Below are positions 1 through 8,486 of a DNA stretch of 64,000 nucleotides, in pieces (within the stretch, counting starts at the first letter, position 1; every line of letters starts with the position of its first letter). The position numbers and the translations under genes are program-made. Under the pieces are notes generated by a model. It saw nothing but the letters and a program-made list of their open reading frames with translations. It ran no database searches and was not told where the DNA came from. Where the stretch lies: the NCBI RefSeq assembly GCF_000620465.1, contig NZ_JIBE01000003.1, positions 1,612,001 through 1,676,000 of the forward strand, written 5' to 3'. This DNA comes from Ralstonia sp. UNC404CL21Col (GTDB lineage Bacteria > Pseudomonadota > Gammaproteobacteria > Burkholderiales > Burkholderiaceae).

Positions 1-638
1 CCGCATGGTCAGCCGAGCAGGTGCAGGTCGTCACCGAGCGGCCCGACGGCAGCCGGCAAACCTTCCGCTTCGTCCAGCGCGACGGCTTTCTGGAATCGGA
101 GCAGGTCATCCCCGAGCCGCATGCTTTCGTAGCGCGCCTGTCGCTCGGGCACGAACACCATCGGCATGACTACGACGTCACGTTCTCCGAGCATGATCAC
201 GACCACGACCGTGATCACAGCCATGGCGGCCTCGATGTTTCATCTGCCGAATACCAGGACGCCCACGAACGCGCGCACGCCAACGACATCCGCCGCCGCT
301 TCACCAACCGTGAAGTCACCACCGGCCAGATCATCGTGTTCGGGCTCACGGGCGGGCTGATTCCTTGCCCGGCGTCGATCACCGTGCTGCTGTTGTGCCT
401 GCAGCTCAAGAAGATCACTTTGGGCGCGGCGCTGGTGCTGTGCTTCAGCATCGGGCTGGCGCTCACGCTGGTGGCCTCGGGCGCGCTGGCGGCGCTGAGC
501 GTGAAGCACGTCTCCCGGCGCTGGGGCGGCTTTGGTGAATTTGCACGCCAGGCGCCGTACCTCTCAGGCGTGCTGATTGCCCTCGTGGGGTTGTACGTGG
601 GGTGGCAGGGCGTGCATGGGGTGATGCAACTGCCGTAG
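1..638 (+). CDS. rcnA: Nickel/cobalt efflux protein, RcnA/NicO family (5' end outside window)
   Basis: Inner-membrane exporter that would pump excess Ni(II)/Co(II) out of the cytoplasm. The reading frame is already open at base 3, so the gene starts before the window; the visible C-terminal ~210 residues end at TAG 636-638. A histidine/aspartate-rich stretch (HDHDHDRDHSHGG, bases ~190-230) sits in the cytoplasmic loop where NicO/RcnA proteins carry their metal-binding segment. It is followed by the conserved GLIPCPAS membrane motif (bases ~355-380) and two further hydrophobic segments. The GTG at 21 is probably internal. Alternatives in the same family (NicO, HupE-like) cannot be separated without the N-terminus. 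Confidence 0.85.
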   Translation, partial: AWSAEQVQVVTERPDGSRQTFRFVQRDGFLESEQVIPEPHAFVARLSLGHEHHRHDYDVTFSEHDHDHDRDHSHGGLDVSSAEYQDAHERAHANDIRRRFTNREVTTGQIIVFGLTGGLIPCPASITVLLLCLQLKKITLGAALVLCFSIGLALTLVASGALAALSVKHVSRRWGGFGEFARQAPYLSGVLIALVGLYVGWQGVHGVMQLP

Positions 639-857
639 CAACGTCTGCGTGTTTGGTGTGACAAGGCTGCATCCATTGCCGCATGGCCTGCGTATCTGCA
701 GGTACAGGCTGAGGCTGGTGCGGCATGTTTTTCGTCGATGCAGTGTCAGGTTTGCATGCGCACCGCGACCAACCTGTGGGATCCGGGCGGCCACGCGCCG
801 CTAGCGATCCAATGGATGCCGCCTCCGGCGGCACGTTCACCGCACGAGGAGTTCATC

Positions 858-1166
858 ATGCACACCCGCCGCCTTACCCTGGCCTTGCTTGCCACGCTTT
901 CCGCTTCCGCCGCGCTGTTCATCGCCCAACCGGCTTCGGCCGCGCAGGCCAAGTACGATCCGTACACGCAAGGCGCCGTCGACAAGACGGACCCGTTCAC
1001 GCAGGGCGCCGACCGCCAGGCCGACACCTATGGCTATCTGTCGTGGAAGTACGATCGTTTCGATCCGTATGCGCAAGGCGCCGATCGGCAAACCAGCGCA
1101 CACGACGTGCTCGCGTGGCGTGGCGATACGAGCTACCCGGGCAGCACCGACGGCGCACGCGCGTGA
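858..1166 (+). CDS. Small exported protein with three DPYTQGA-type repeats
   Basis: Unrecognised protein of 102 residues. ATG 858 is preceded by a good ribosome site (GAGGA, 846-850). Residues 1-30 form a clear signal peptide ending in QPASAAQA, so the mature protein should be periplasmic or secreted. The mature part is built from three imperfect repeats: DPYTQGAVDKTD, DPFTQGADRQAD and, after a YGYLSWKYDRF linker, DPYAQGADRQTS. No cysteines or enzymatic motifs are visible. It stands alone between the Ni/Co exporter and a convergent LysR gene. The product resembles the short secreted repeat proteins common in Ralstonia and Burkholderia; no function is assigned. Confidence 0.75.
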   Translation: MHTRRLTLALLATLSASAALFIAQPASAAQAKYDPYTQGAVDKTDPFTQGADRQADTYGYLSWKYDRFDPYAQGADRQTSAHDVLAWRGDTSYPGSTDGARA

Positions 1167-1220
1167 AGGGCCGGGTTGGCACGGGAGGGACCGCGTAAGC
1201 GCGGCCCCTCCGCGCGAGCC

Positions 1221-2117
1221 TCACGTCGTCGGTGTTGCCCCGTCGACGATCCGGTCATACAGGGCACGCGCTGCAGGCGATAGTTGCGCCGCCTTGCGCG
1301 TGACGAGCACCAGCGTGCGCGACACTTCCGGCTCGACCAGCTCCACCGTACGAATCATCGGATACGCGTTCTTCTGCATCGCCAGCCGCGGCACCACCGC
1401 CGCGCCCAGGCCTTCGGCCACCAGCCCGAGCGCCGTTGAACTGCGCTGCACTTCATAGAACGAATGCAGCGTCACGCCGCTCGCCTTGAGTGCACCGTCG
1501 AGCAGGCTGCGGTTGCCGCTCACCTCGCCGGCGAAGATGAGCGGGTGGGGCTGCAGGGCCTGCCACCGGATGCGGCGGCGCTTGGCGAGCGGATGATCGT
1601 CGCGGCAGACGAGGACGTACGGATCGCTCGTCAGCGGCACGCTCACGAGTTCCGGATGCTGGTCGCCCGCAATGCTGATGCCGAACTCGGCTTCACGTCG
1701 CAGCACGGCTTGCAGCACGGACGCCGAGGCATGGTCGAGAATCTTCACGCGATCGTGCGGGCGGTGCTCGGAGAACGCGCGCAGGATGCGCGGCAGGTAG
1801 TGCACGCCCACCGTCGGCACGCAAGCGATCGTGACGTCGCCGCGCTGGCTCAGGCCGGTCTCGCGAATCTCCGTGAGCGCATCGGACAACTCATTGAGCA
1901 GCCGACGCGCCTGCGGCAGAAAGCGCTGACCGATTTCCGTCAGCTCGGTCCGGCGCGTGGTGCGCTCCACCAGCGCCACACCAAGAAACGCCTCCAGCTT
2001 GCGCAGGCGCTGCGTGATGGCGGTCTGCGTCACGTGCAGCGTGTCGGCGGCTTGCGTAAAGCTGCCGCTCTCCGCAATCGCCACGAATGCCTGCACGCCG
2101 AGCGTATCGATTTTCAT
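1221..2117 (-). CDS. LysR-family transcriptional regulator
   Basis: DNA-binding regulator of 298 residues, the usual LTTR length. The N-terminal winged HTH is clear (residues ~5-62, with FTQAADTLHVTQTAITQRLRKLE as the recognition region). A substrate-binding domain starting near residue 90 fills the rest. ATG 2117 is preferred over a TTG one codon upstream. It is divergent from tam across a 102-base intergenic region with a perfect 8-bp inverted repeat, the normal arrangement for an LTTR controlling itself and its neighbour. The effector is unknown. Confidence 0.88.
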   Translation of the reverse strand: MKIDTLGVQAFVAIAESGSFTQAADTLHVTQTAITQRLRKLEAFLGVALVERTTRRTELTEIGQRFLPQARRLLNELSDALTEIRETGLSQRGDVTIACVPTVGVHYLPRILRAFSEHRPHDRVKILDHASASVLQAVLRREAEFGISIAGDQHPELVSVPLTSDPYVLVCRDDHPLAKRRRIRWQALQPHPLIFAGEVSGNRSLLDGALKASGVTLHSFYEVQRSSTALGLVAEGLGAAVVPRLAMQKNAYPMIRTVELVEPEVSRTLVLVTRKAAQLSPAARALYDRIVDGATPTT

Positions 2118-2127
2118 CAACGTTATG

Positions 2128-2152
2128 AATGAATTTGAAAATTGAATTCATT
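2128..2152. promoter_or_regulatory. Candidate LysR operator between the LysR gene and tam
   Basis: AATGAATT and AATTCATT form a perfect 8-bp inverted repeat with a 9-base AT-rich spacer, 11 bases from the LysR start. The flanking DNA is AT-rich and could hold both divergent promoters. The dyad fits the position of an autoregulatory LTTR site; binding is inferred. Confidence 0.5.
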
Positions 2153-2219
2153 TTACTGATCGATTAGGAAACCGGACACTCTGCGCATCCCGCACGCAAA
2201 CCACGACAAGGAGCGCATC

Positions 2220-2999
2220 GTGACGAACCCCCACGATTGGTATGCAAAGCAGTACGTGCAATTCGAGGATGAGCGTACGCGACCCGTTCGAGACCTGCTC
2301 GCCGCGGTGCCGCCCACGCCCATCCATATCGCCATCGATATCGGCTGCGGACCGGGCAATTCGACGGAAGCGCTGATAGCGCGTGCGCCCGGGGCAGCTG
2401 TTCGCGGCACCGACGCCTCGGCCGACATGATTCAAGCTGCGCGCAAGCGCCTGCCCGAGGTGCGCTTCGATGTCGCCGACATTGCTGCGTGGGCTGAGCC
2501 GGGCGCGTATGACCTGATCCTCGCCAATGCGGTGCTGCAATGGCTGCCGGCGCATGAAACGCTGTTTCCGAAGCTGGTCGGCAAGCTGGCGGTGGGAGGC
2601 CACTTGGCCGTGCAGATGCCGGACAACCTTGACGAACCGGCGCACCGCCTGATGCGCGAAGTGTCCGCTGCGGGGCCGTGGGCCGGCAAGCTCAAGGGTG
2701 TGGAGCGCACGGAGCGCTTCGATGCGCGCCGTTATTACGCGCTGCTCTCGCCGCTGTGCGCGCGCGTCGACGTGTGGCGCACCACGTACATGCATCCGCT
2801 CCAGGGCGGCGCAGATGCGGTCGTCGAATGGTTCAAGGGTAGCGCGCTGCGGCCGTTCCTCGCCGCGCTGAGCGAGGACGAGCGCCCCGTATTCCTCACG
2901 CGCTATCGCGACATGATTGCGCAGGCCTATCCGGCACTCGACGATGGCACGGTGCTGCTGCCGTTTCCTCGCCTGTTCATCGTGGCGACGCGCAAGTAG
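2220..2999 (+). CDS. tam: Trans-aconitate 2-methyltransferase
   Basis: SAM-dependent methyltransferase expected to methylate trans-aconitate, detoxifying this aconitase inhibitor. It is 259 residues long, as in other Tam proteins. Motif I of the class I methyltransferase fold is visible (IDIGCGPGNSTEAL, residues ~41-54), followed by an acidic motif (GTDASADMI) and the Tam-type NAVLQWLPAHE segment. GTG 2220 is the start, with AAGGAG about 7 bases upstream. It is divergent from a LysR gene that may control it. A strong terminator-like hairpin follows at 3032-3066. Confidence 0.85.
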   Translation: MTNPHDWYAKQYVQFEDERTRPVRDLLAAVPPTPIHIAIDIGCGPGNSTEALIARAPGAAVRGTDASADMIQAARKRLPEVRFDVADIAAWAEPGAYDLILANAVLQWLPAHETLFPKLVGKLAVGGHLAVQMPDNLDEPAHRLMREVSAAGPWAGKLKGVERTERFDARRYYALLSPLCARVDVWRTTYMHPLQGGADAVVEWFKGSALRPFLAALSEDERPVFLTRYRDMIAQAYPALDDGTVLLPFPRLFIVATRK

Positions 3000-3031
3000 G
3001 CGCAATCGCAGAAGCGGAAACGCCGGCCATG

Positions 3032-3066
3032 AAAAAAGCCCGACGGTAGACCCCGGCGGGCTTTTA
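3032..3066. terminator. Bidirectional intrinsic terminator
   Basis: AAAAAAGCCCG and CGGGCTTTTAT form a stem with A and T runs on the two sides. It lies between the convergent ends of tam and the ureidoglycine aminohydrolase gene and can serve both strands. Confidence 0.75.
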
Positions 3067-3083
3067 TCTGACATCTGCGGCGC

Positions 3084-3920
3084 TCAACGCGACGGGTTCA
3101 GGGTCAGGTTCATGTGACGGTTCACATCCTTGTACAGCAGGTAACGGAAGCGGCCAGGGCCACCCGAATAGCAGGCCTGCGGGCAGAACGCGCGCAGCCA
3201 CATGAAGTCGCCGGCCTCCACTTCAACCCAGTCCTGATTGAGGCGATAGACGGCCTTGCCTTCAAGCACGTACAGGCCGTGTTCCATCACGTGGGTTTCG
3301 GCAAACGGAATCACGCCGCCCGGCTCGAACGTGACGATGTTGACGTGCATGTCGTGGCGCATGTCGCTCATGTCGACAAAGCGCGTCGTCACCCACGCGC
3401 CATTGGTGCCCGGCATCGGGATCGGCTCGACATCCTGCTCGTTCGTCACGAAGGCTTCCGGCAGGGGAATGCCATCGACGACCTGATAGTGCTTGCGGAT
3501 CCAGTGGAAGCGCACAGCGGCGTCACTCACGTTGTGCAGCGTCCAGTCGGCGCCCGGCGGAATGAACGCGTAGCCGCCCGGCGTGAGCGTGTGCTTCTTG
3601 CCCTGCAGCGTCAGCTCGGCTTCGCCTTCAACGACGAACAGCACGGCTTCGGCGTTCTTGTCCTGCTCGGGCTTGTCGCTGCCGCCGCCCGGGTTCACTT
3701 CAACGATGTACTGCGAGAAGGTCTCGGCAAAACCCGACAGCGGGCGGGCGATCACCCACAGGCGCGTCTGGGTCCAGAACGGCAGCCAGCTCGTGACAAT
3801 GTCGCGCATCACCCCCTTGGGGATCACCGCGTACGCCTCGGTGAACATCGCGCGATCGGTCAGCAGATCCGTCTGCGGCGGATGGCCGCCATGCGGCGCG
3901 TAATACGTGGTCTTAGACAT
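3084..3920 (-). CDS. allE: (S)-ureidoglycine aminohydrolase (bicupin)
   Basis: Mn-dependent bicupin that releases ammonia from (S)-ureidoglycine in allantoin/purine catabolism. It has 278 residues. The N-terminus (MSKTTYYAPHGGHPPQ) and the two cupin repeats match the family: the first cupin around residues 60-130 (VVEGEAELTLQGKKHTLTPGGYAFIPPG), the second with the metal-ligand pattern TFEPGGVIPFAETHVMEHGLYVLEGK. ATG 3920 is chosen because upstream in-frame residues do not resemble the family. No other ureide genes are adjacent; argC lies upstream on the same strand. The gene is convergent with tam. Confidence 0.85.
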   Translation of the reverse strand: MSKTTYYAPHGGHPPQTDLLTDRAMFTEAYAVIPKGVMRDIVTSWLPFWTQTRLWVIARPLSGFAETFSQYIVEVNPGGGSDKPEQDKNAEAVLFVVEGEAELTLQGKKHTLTPGGYAFIPPGADWTLHNVSDAAVRFHWIRKHYQVVDGIPLPEAFVTNEQDVEPIPMPGTNGAWVTTRFVDMSDMRHDMHVNIVTFEPGGVIPFAETHVMEHGLYVLEGKAVYRLNQDWVEVEAGDFMWLRAFCPQACYSGGPGRFRYLLYKDVNRHMNLTLNPSR

Positions 3921-4058
3921 GTTGCATTCAGGCAATGGGTTGGTCCGGCCCCGAGCGCAAACAGCAACAGGCGGTTCGTACGCGGGCGGCGTTGACGATA
4001 GCGAAGTCGCCCACAATCGACCAATTAAATGTTGCGATGACTTCCATTCGATTTGCCA

Positions 4059-4991
4059 CTACCGCGCCAGCATCAGATCAAGGTTCTGGACCGCCGCGCC
4101 CGAGGCGCCCTTGCCGAGGTTGTCGAACACCGCCGTGAGCAGGACCTGACCGTGGTCGTTGGCGAACACGCCCAGCCGCATGTCGTTGGTGCCGTTGAGC
4201 GCCTGCGGGTCGAGATGCGGCAAGGCGGACGGCGCCTGCAGCGGCATCACGTCCACATGCTGCGCGCTGGCGTAGTGGTCAGCCAGACATGCGTGCAGCG
4301 CGGTCGCATCAACGCCGGCGTTGAGCAGACGCAGCTCCAGCGGCACCGTCAGCACAATGCCCTGGCGATACGCGCCGTAGGCCGGGACGAACATCGGCCG
4401 CTGCGTAAGCCCGGCGTGCAGTTGGATCTCCGGCGTGTGCTTGTGCGCCAAACCCAGCCCGTACACCTGGAACGGCAGGGCGCTTGCTGCCTCGGGCCCC
4501 TCGTACGTTTCCACCGCGGCGCGGCCGCCGCCCGAATAGCCGGACACGGCATGAATGCTGATCGGGTAATCCGCCCGCACAAGGCCCGCCTGCACGAGCG
4601 GGCGCAGCAGCCCGATCGCGCCGGTCGGGTAGCAGCCCGGGTTGGTCACGCGCGACGCGCCCGCAACACGTTCAGCTTGCTCGTCGCTCATCTCCGGAAA
4701 GCCGTAGACCCAGCCCGGCGTGGTGCGATGCGCGGAGCTGGCGTCGATCACGCGCACGCGCGGGTTGACGATGGCCGCGACCGCCTCGCGCGCGGCCGCA
4801 TCGGGCAGGCACAGGATGGCGATATCGCAGGCGTTGATGGCTTCGGCACGGCGTTGCGCGTCTTTGCGGGCGTCGTCGGGAAGCGTCAGCAGTTTCAGGT
4901 CTTGCCGCTCGACGCGGCCGCGCAGACGCTCGTGGATTTGCAGGCCGGTGGTGCCTTGGTCGCCGTCGATAAAGACGAGGGGCGTGGACAT
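4059..4991 (-). CDS. argC: N-acetyl-gamma-glutamyl-phosphate reductase (short type)
   Basis: Reduces N-acetyl-glutamyl phosphate to the semialdehyde in arginine biosynthesis. The 310-residue product belongs to the shorter ArgC type. An N-terminal nucleotide-binding segment ([18 protein letters not shown]) is followed by the catalytic-cysteine motif [18 protein letters not shown] (residues ~108-125) and the SGYSGGGR segment. ATG 4991 has a GGGA ribosome site about 8 bases upstream, which excludes the longer open frame that runs on antisense to the next gene. It is divergent from a LysR gene at 5106. Ralstonia-type genomes commonly carry two argC genes, so this may be a second copy. Confidence 0.88.
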   Translation of the reverse strand: MSTPLVFIDGDQGTTGLQIHERLRGRVERQDLKLLTLPDDARKDAQRRAEAINACDIAILCLPDAAAREAVAAIVNPRVRVIDASSAHRTTPGWVYGFPEMSDEQAERVAGASRVTNPGCYPTGAIGLLRPLVQAGLVRADYPISIHAVSGYSGGGRAAVETYEGPEAASALPFQVYGLGLAHKHTPEIQLHAGLTQRPMFVPAYGAYRQGIVLTVPLELRLLNAGVDATALHACLADHYASAQHVDVMPLQAPSALPHLDPQALNGTNDMRLGVFANDHGQVLLTAVFDNLGKGASGAAVQNLDLMLAR

Positions 4992-5105
4992 GGCGGGCGC
5001 TCCCAGGGAAAGAAGTTGGTGATGAATGCGAGCCTCCATCTTTAAGCGCGACCTAGAATATGAAAAGTTGAATTTCACAACCGTCACATTCAGCTTTCCT
5101 GAATC

Positions 5106-5990
5106 ATGCGAGAGATCAGCCTGGACCGCCTGCGCACGCTCGTCGAAGTTGCCCAGCGCAGCTCGTTTGCCGACGCGGCGCGGGCGCTGCATCTGGCGGC
5201 GCCCACCGTCAGCCTGCACATTGCCGAACTGGAAGATCGCGTGGGCGCGCAGTTGCTCTCTCGCAAGCGCGGGCAGGTGCAGCCCACCGCCATCGGCGAG
5301 GTGATGGTGGAGCGCGCCCGCAAGCTGCTGGCCGATGCCGAGCAGGCGCTGGATGACATCCAACGCCAGGTGCAGGGACTGAGCGGGCGCGTACGGCTGG
5401 GCGCGTCCACCGGCGCCATCGCCCACTTGCTGCCGCAGGCGCTGGAGGTGCTGCGGCAAGACCACCCCGGCATCGACGTGCAGGTGGCGGTGCTCACGTC
5501 GCAGGAAACGCTGGCGAGGCTCGCCGATGGCGCGCTCGACATTGGCCTCGTGGCACTGCCGCAATCGCAGGTGGCGGGGCTCGCCATCAAGCCATGGCGG
5601 CGCGATCCGGTGATGGCGTTCCTGCCGGCGCACTGGACGAGCCCCGCGCGCATTACGCCGGCTTGGCTCGCCGCGCAGCCGTTGATCCTCAACGACGCCA
5701 CCACGCGTCTGTCGCGCCAGACGACCGAGTGGTTCGCCACGGACGGTTATCACCCCGTGCCGCGCATCCAGCTCAACTACAACGACGCCATCAAGAGCCT
5801 GGTCGCCGCCGGTTATGGCGCTACGCTGCTCCCACACGAGGCGTCCGCCGCACCGTCGGATGTGCGCATCACCATGCGGCCGCTGCGGCCTGCGTTGTGG
5901 CGCGAACTTGGCATCGCCCACCGGGCCGGCCACGTCGAGCGATCGACCCAGCATGTGCTCGACGTGCTTTGGATGCTGCGCGCGAAATAG
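5106..5990 (+). CDS. LysR-family transcriptional regulator
   Basis: LTTR of 294 residues, full length. The HTH lies at residues ~6-62 ([25 protein letters not shown]) and the co-inducer-binding domain follows from ~88 ([20 protein letters not shown]). ATG 5106 is used. It is divergent from argC with about 114 bases between starts; an AT-rich stretch at 5055-5100 is the likely shared promoter region. Control of argC is suggested by position only. The downstream MFS gene begins 169 bases later on the same strand. Confidence 0.85.
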   Translation: MREISLDRLRTLVEVAQRSSFADAARALHLAAPTVSLHIAELEDRVGAQLLSRKRGQVQPTAIGEVMVERARKLLADAEQALDDIQRQVQGLSGRVRLGASTGAIAHLLPQALEVLRQDHPGIDVQVAVLTSQETLARLADGALDIGLVALPQSQVAGLAIKPWRRDPVMAFLPAHWTSPARITPAWLAAQPLILNDATTRLSRQTTEWFATDGYHPVPRIQLNYNDAIKSLVAAGYGATLLPHEASAAPSDVRITMRPLRPALWRELGIAHRAGHVERSTQHVLDVLWMLRAK

Positions 5991-6158
5991 CGCATTGCGC
6001 GCCTTGGCACCGTGACGAGGCGGAGAATCCGTTGAATAAAGTTTGACTTCTTGTGTCGTGACAACTATCGTAAGATATGTTTTTCGACACAACCCGGCGC
6101 GCCCGGCCGCCCATTCCGAGCTGCGCACGCCGCCTCCTCCCTTTCTTTCTTCGCCCTC

Positions 6159-7478
6159 ATGCCTCTACTTGATCCCTCGCGCGAGCGCCGGTTGCTCTGG
6201 CTGCTCGCGCTCACGCAGTTCACCGTCATCATGGATTTCATGGTGATGATGCCGCTTGGTCCGCAGATCATGCATACGTTTGGCATCGGCCCGGCGGCGT
6301 TCGCCACGGCCGTGTCGGTGTATTCGTTGTGCTCGGGTGCCTCCGGCCTGCTGGCCGCCACCTATATCGACCGCTTTGACCGGCGCCGGCTGCTGCTGGC
6401 CGTCTACGGCCTCTTCACGCTCGCCAACCTGGCCTGCGCGCTGTCGGGCAGCTACAGCATGCTGCTGTTTGCACGCGCGTTTGCGGGCGTCACGGGCGGC
6501 GTGCTCGGGTCGATCATCATGGCCGTGCTGTCCGACGTGATTCCGCCCGCGCGGCGCGGCGCGGCCACCGGCGTGGTGATGTCGTCGTTTGCGCTGGCGG
6601 CCATGGCGGGCGTGCCCGTGGGCATTGCGATTGGCGCGCACTTCGGCTGGTCGGCGCCGTTCTTCCTGCTGACGGCACTCACGGTGCTGATCTGGCTGGG
6701 CGCGCGGCAAACGGTTCCGCCGCTGGCCGAACATCTGGCAGGCAATCGCAGCCAGACGCTGGGCGAGGTGCTCTCCGGCTTGTGGCGGTTGCTCACCAAC
6801 CCGCGCCATCTGCGTGCCTTCGTGCTGACCTTCGTGATGATGGGTTCGCACATGCTGGTGATTCCGTTCATCTCGCCGGTGCTGGTGGCCAACCACGGCG
6901 TGGCGCCTGAAAACCTGTCGTGGCTGTATGTGGCGGGCGGCGCGGCGTCGTTCTTCAGCTCGCGCGCCGTCGGCAAGTTGGCCGACCGCTACGGCCGCCG
7001 GCGCGTGTTCGTGGGCGCGGCACTGCTGGCGTTCATCCCGGTGCTGCTCATGACGCATCTGCCTGACTGGCCGTTCATCGGCATGCTGCTGTTCTTCCCG
7101 TTCTTCATGGTCATCCTCTCCAGCCGCATGGTCCCGATGCAGGCATTGATGACGACGGTGCCCGCCCCGCAGGTGCGCGGCGCGTTCCTGTCGGCCAACA
7201 GCGCGGTGATGTCGGTGGGCACCGGCGTGGGTGCGTGGGTGGGCGGGCTGCTGCTGTCCGGCGGTGCCGGCGGCCGCATCGAGGGCTATGGCCTTAACGG
7301 CTGGCTGGCCGTGGCGGCCGGGCTCTTCTGCGTGTTCTGGGTGAGCCAGGTGAAGGGCTCGGATGCGCAAGGCGATCCGTCGCTGGCGGCATCGCCTGCA
7401 GCACCGGCATCTGGGTCACCTGCCGGCGCGGCCGGTCCGCAAACGGTGCCGCAAGCACCGCAGGCGGAAAAGGCCTGA
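6159..7478 (+). CDS. MFS transporter (DHA1-like)
   Basis: Inner-membrane secondary transporter of the major facilitator superfamily, 439 residues, about 12 hydrophobic segments. The conserved loop after the second segment is seen as [13 protein letters not shown], and its counterpart in the second half as [15 protein letters not shown] 6159 is preferred because the hydrophobic N-terminus begins soon after ([25 protein letters not shown]) and upstream in-frame codons are not membrane-like. The C-terminal ~45 residues are a low-complexity Ala/Pro-rich tail. The substrate is unknown; the drug/arabinose efflux subgroup is the best guess. Confidence 0.85.
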   Translation: MPLLDPSRERRLLWLLALTQFTVIMDFMVMMPLGPQIMHTFGIGPAAFATAVSVYSLCSGASGLLAATYIDRFDRRRLLLAVYGLFTLANLACALSGSYSMLLFARAFAGVTGGVLGSIIMAVLSDVIPPARRGAATGVVMSSFALAAMAGVPVGIAIGAHFGWSAPFFLLTALTVLIWLGARQTVPPLAEHLAGNRSQTLGEVLSGLWRLLTNPRHLRAFVLTFVMMGSHMLVIPFISPVLVANHGVAPENLSWLYVAGGAASFFSSRAVGKLADRYGRRRVFVGAALLAFIPVLLMTHLPDWPFIGMLLFFPFFMVILSSRMVPMQALMTTVPAPQVRGAFLSANSAVMSVGTGVGAWVGGLLLSGGAGGRIEGYGLNGWLAVAAGLFCVFWVSQVKGSDAQGDPSLAASPAAPASGSPAGAAGPQTVPQAPQAEKA

Positions 7479-7482
7479 GCGG

Positions 7483-7914
7483 TTATTCGGCTTCCAGCAC
7501 CGTCTTCAGCTTCACTAGGTCGCGCTGCACCCATTCGGCATCGGCGTTGAACTGCGCGTCGTCCATGTTCGGCTGCTGAAACAGCGTGAGCGAGACGGTG
7601 GTGCCGGCGCCGTTGCGCACCACGCGCAGCGGCACGTAGACGATCGATCCATCCGGCAGACGCACCCAGTGATCGGCGATGCCAAATTCATTGGGCGGGC
7701 TGAAGCGGATGAACACGGTGCCTTCGTCGCTGTTGGGCGCGGCCTTGGCGATCCACTCGTCGGGTGCGGCGCCCGAACCCTGCGTACCGGGCGCGAGCCC
7801 TTCCGACAGGCCGGTCGCCCAGATCGGAAAGTTCAGCGGCTCGGCCAGGAACATGGCCACGTCATCGAAGTGACGCTCGACGTTGATGCTCAGGGTGCGG
7901 ACGTTGTGCAGCAT
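7483..7914 (-). CDS. SRPBCC-like protein of unknown function
   Basis: Protein of 143 residues without a signal peptide. The pattern fits the SRPBCC/START-like fold: the N-terminal segment SINVERHFDDVAMFLAEPLNFPIWATGL, then alternating strands ending in an amphipathic C-terminal helix (DAEWVQRDLVKLKTVLEAE). Such proteins bind small hydrophobic ligands in the cytoplasm, but the ligand here cannot be inferred. It converges on the MFS gene, whose stop is four bases away, and lies just downstream of the AhpD-like gene. Confidence 0.6.
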   Translation of the reverse strand: MLHNVRTLSINVERHFDDVAMFLAEPLNFPIWATGLSEGLAPGTQGSGAAPDEWIAKAAPNSDEGTVFIRFSPPNEFGIADHWVRLPDGSIVYVPLRVVRNGAGTTVSLTLFQQPNMDDAQFNADAEWVQRDLVKLKTVLEAE

Positions 7915-7962
7915 GGGGCCTCCGAGTGCGGCGTTCGCCGTGCGAGGCAGTATATGCGGCGC

Positions 7963-8400
7963 TCAGGCGGGCAGCTTGCGAAAGCTGATGGCCAGGCGGT
8001 TCCACGTGTTGATGGTGCTCACCAGCAGCGTCAGGTCGACCAGCTCGGCATCGGAGAACTGCGCACGCACGGCCTGCCAGACGTCGTCGGGCACGCGCGT
8101 TTCTGCGACGAGGGTGACGGCTTCCGTCCAGGCCAGCGCGGCGCGTTCTCGGTCGGTGAAGAAGGGCGTTTCATGCCAGACCGAGACGGTGGCGAGGCGG
8201 CGGTCGTCTTCGCCGCCCTTGCGGGCATCGGCGGTGTGCAGGTCGACGCAATAGGCGCAGCCGTTGATTTGCGAGGCGCGCAGACGCACGAGTTCAGTCA
8301 GCGGTTTTTCCAGCGTGCTTTTGCCCAGCGCTTTTTCGAGGCCCATGACCGCCTGGATGGCGGCGGGATTGCTTTGATAGAAGTCGAGGCGGGGTTCCAT
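7963..8400 (-). CDS. Carboxymuconolactone decarboxylase / AhpD-like protein
   Basis: Protein of 145 residues of the AhpD/CMD family. The family motif is clear: LVRLRASQINGCAYCVDLHTADARKGG (residues ~40-66) carries the CxxC pair (CAYC) and the downstream histidine of peroxidase-active members. These proteins act as thiol-dependent peroxidases; the electron donor here is unknown. ATG 8400 lies in a typical family N-terminus (MEPRLDFYQSNPAAIQAVMGLEKAL). The next gene upstream on the same strand is a MocR-type regulator, a recurrent pairing for this family, so regulation by it is plausible. Confidence 0.85.
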   Translation of the reverse strand: MEPRLDFYQSNPAAIQAVMGLEKALGKSTLEKPLTELVRLRASQINGCAYCVDLHTADARKGGEDDRRLATVSVWHETPFFTDRERAALAWTEAVTLVAETRVPDDVWQAVRAQFSDAELVDLTLLVSTINTWNRLAISFRKLPA

Positions 8401-8486
8401 GAGAGGCTCCTGTATTCGCTGTATTGAGAACTGGAGCCAGTCTAGGCGCGCAGGTGGCACCTTGAAATTGCCAATCCCCGCGAATA

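Noticed and set aside
7369-7478. Separate short gene at the C-terminus of the MFS protein
   Set aside because: The Ala/Pro-rich tail is in frame with the transporter and has no start signal of its own.
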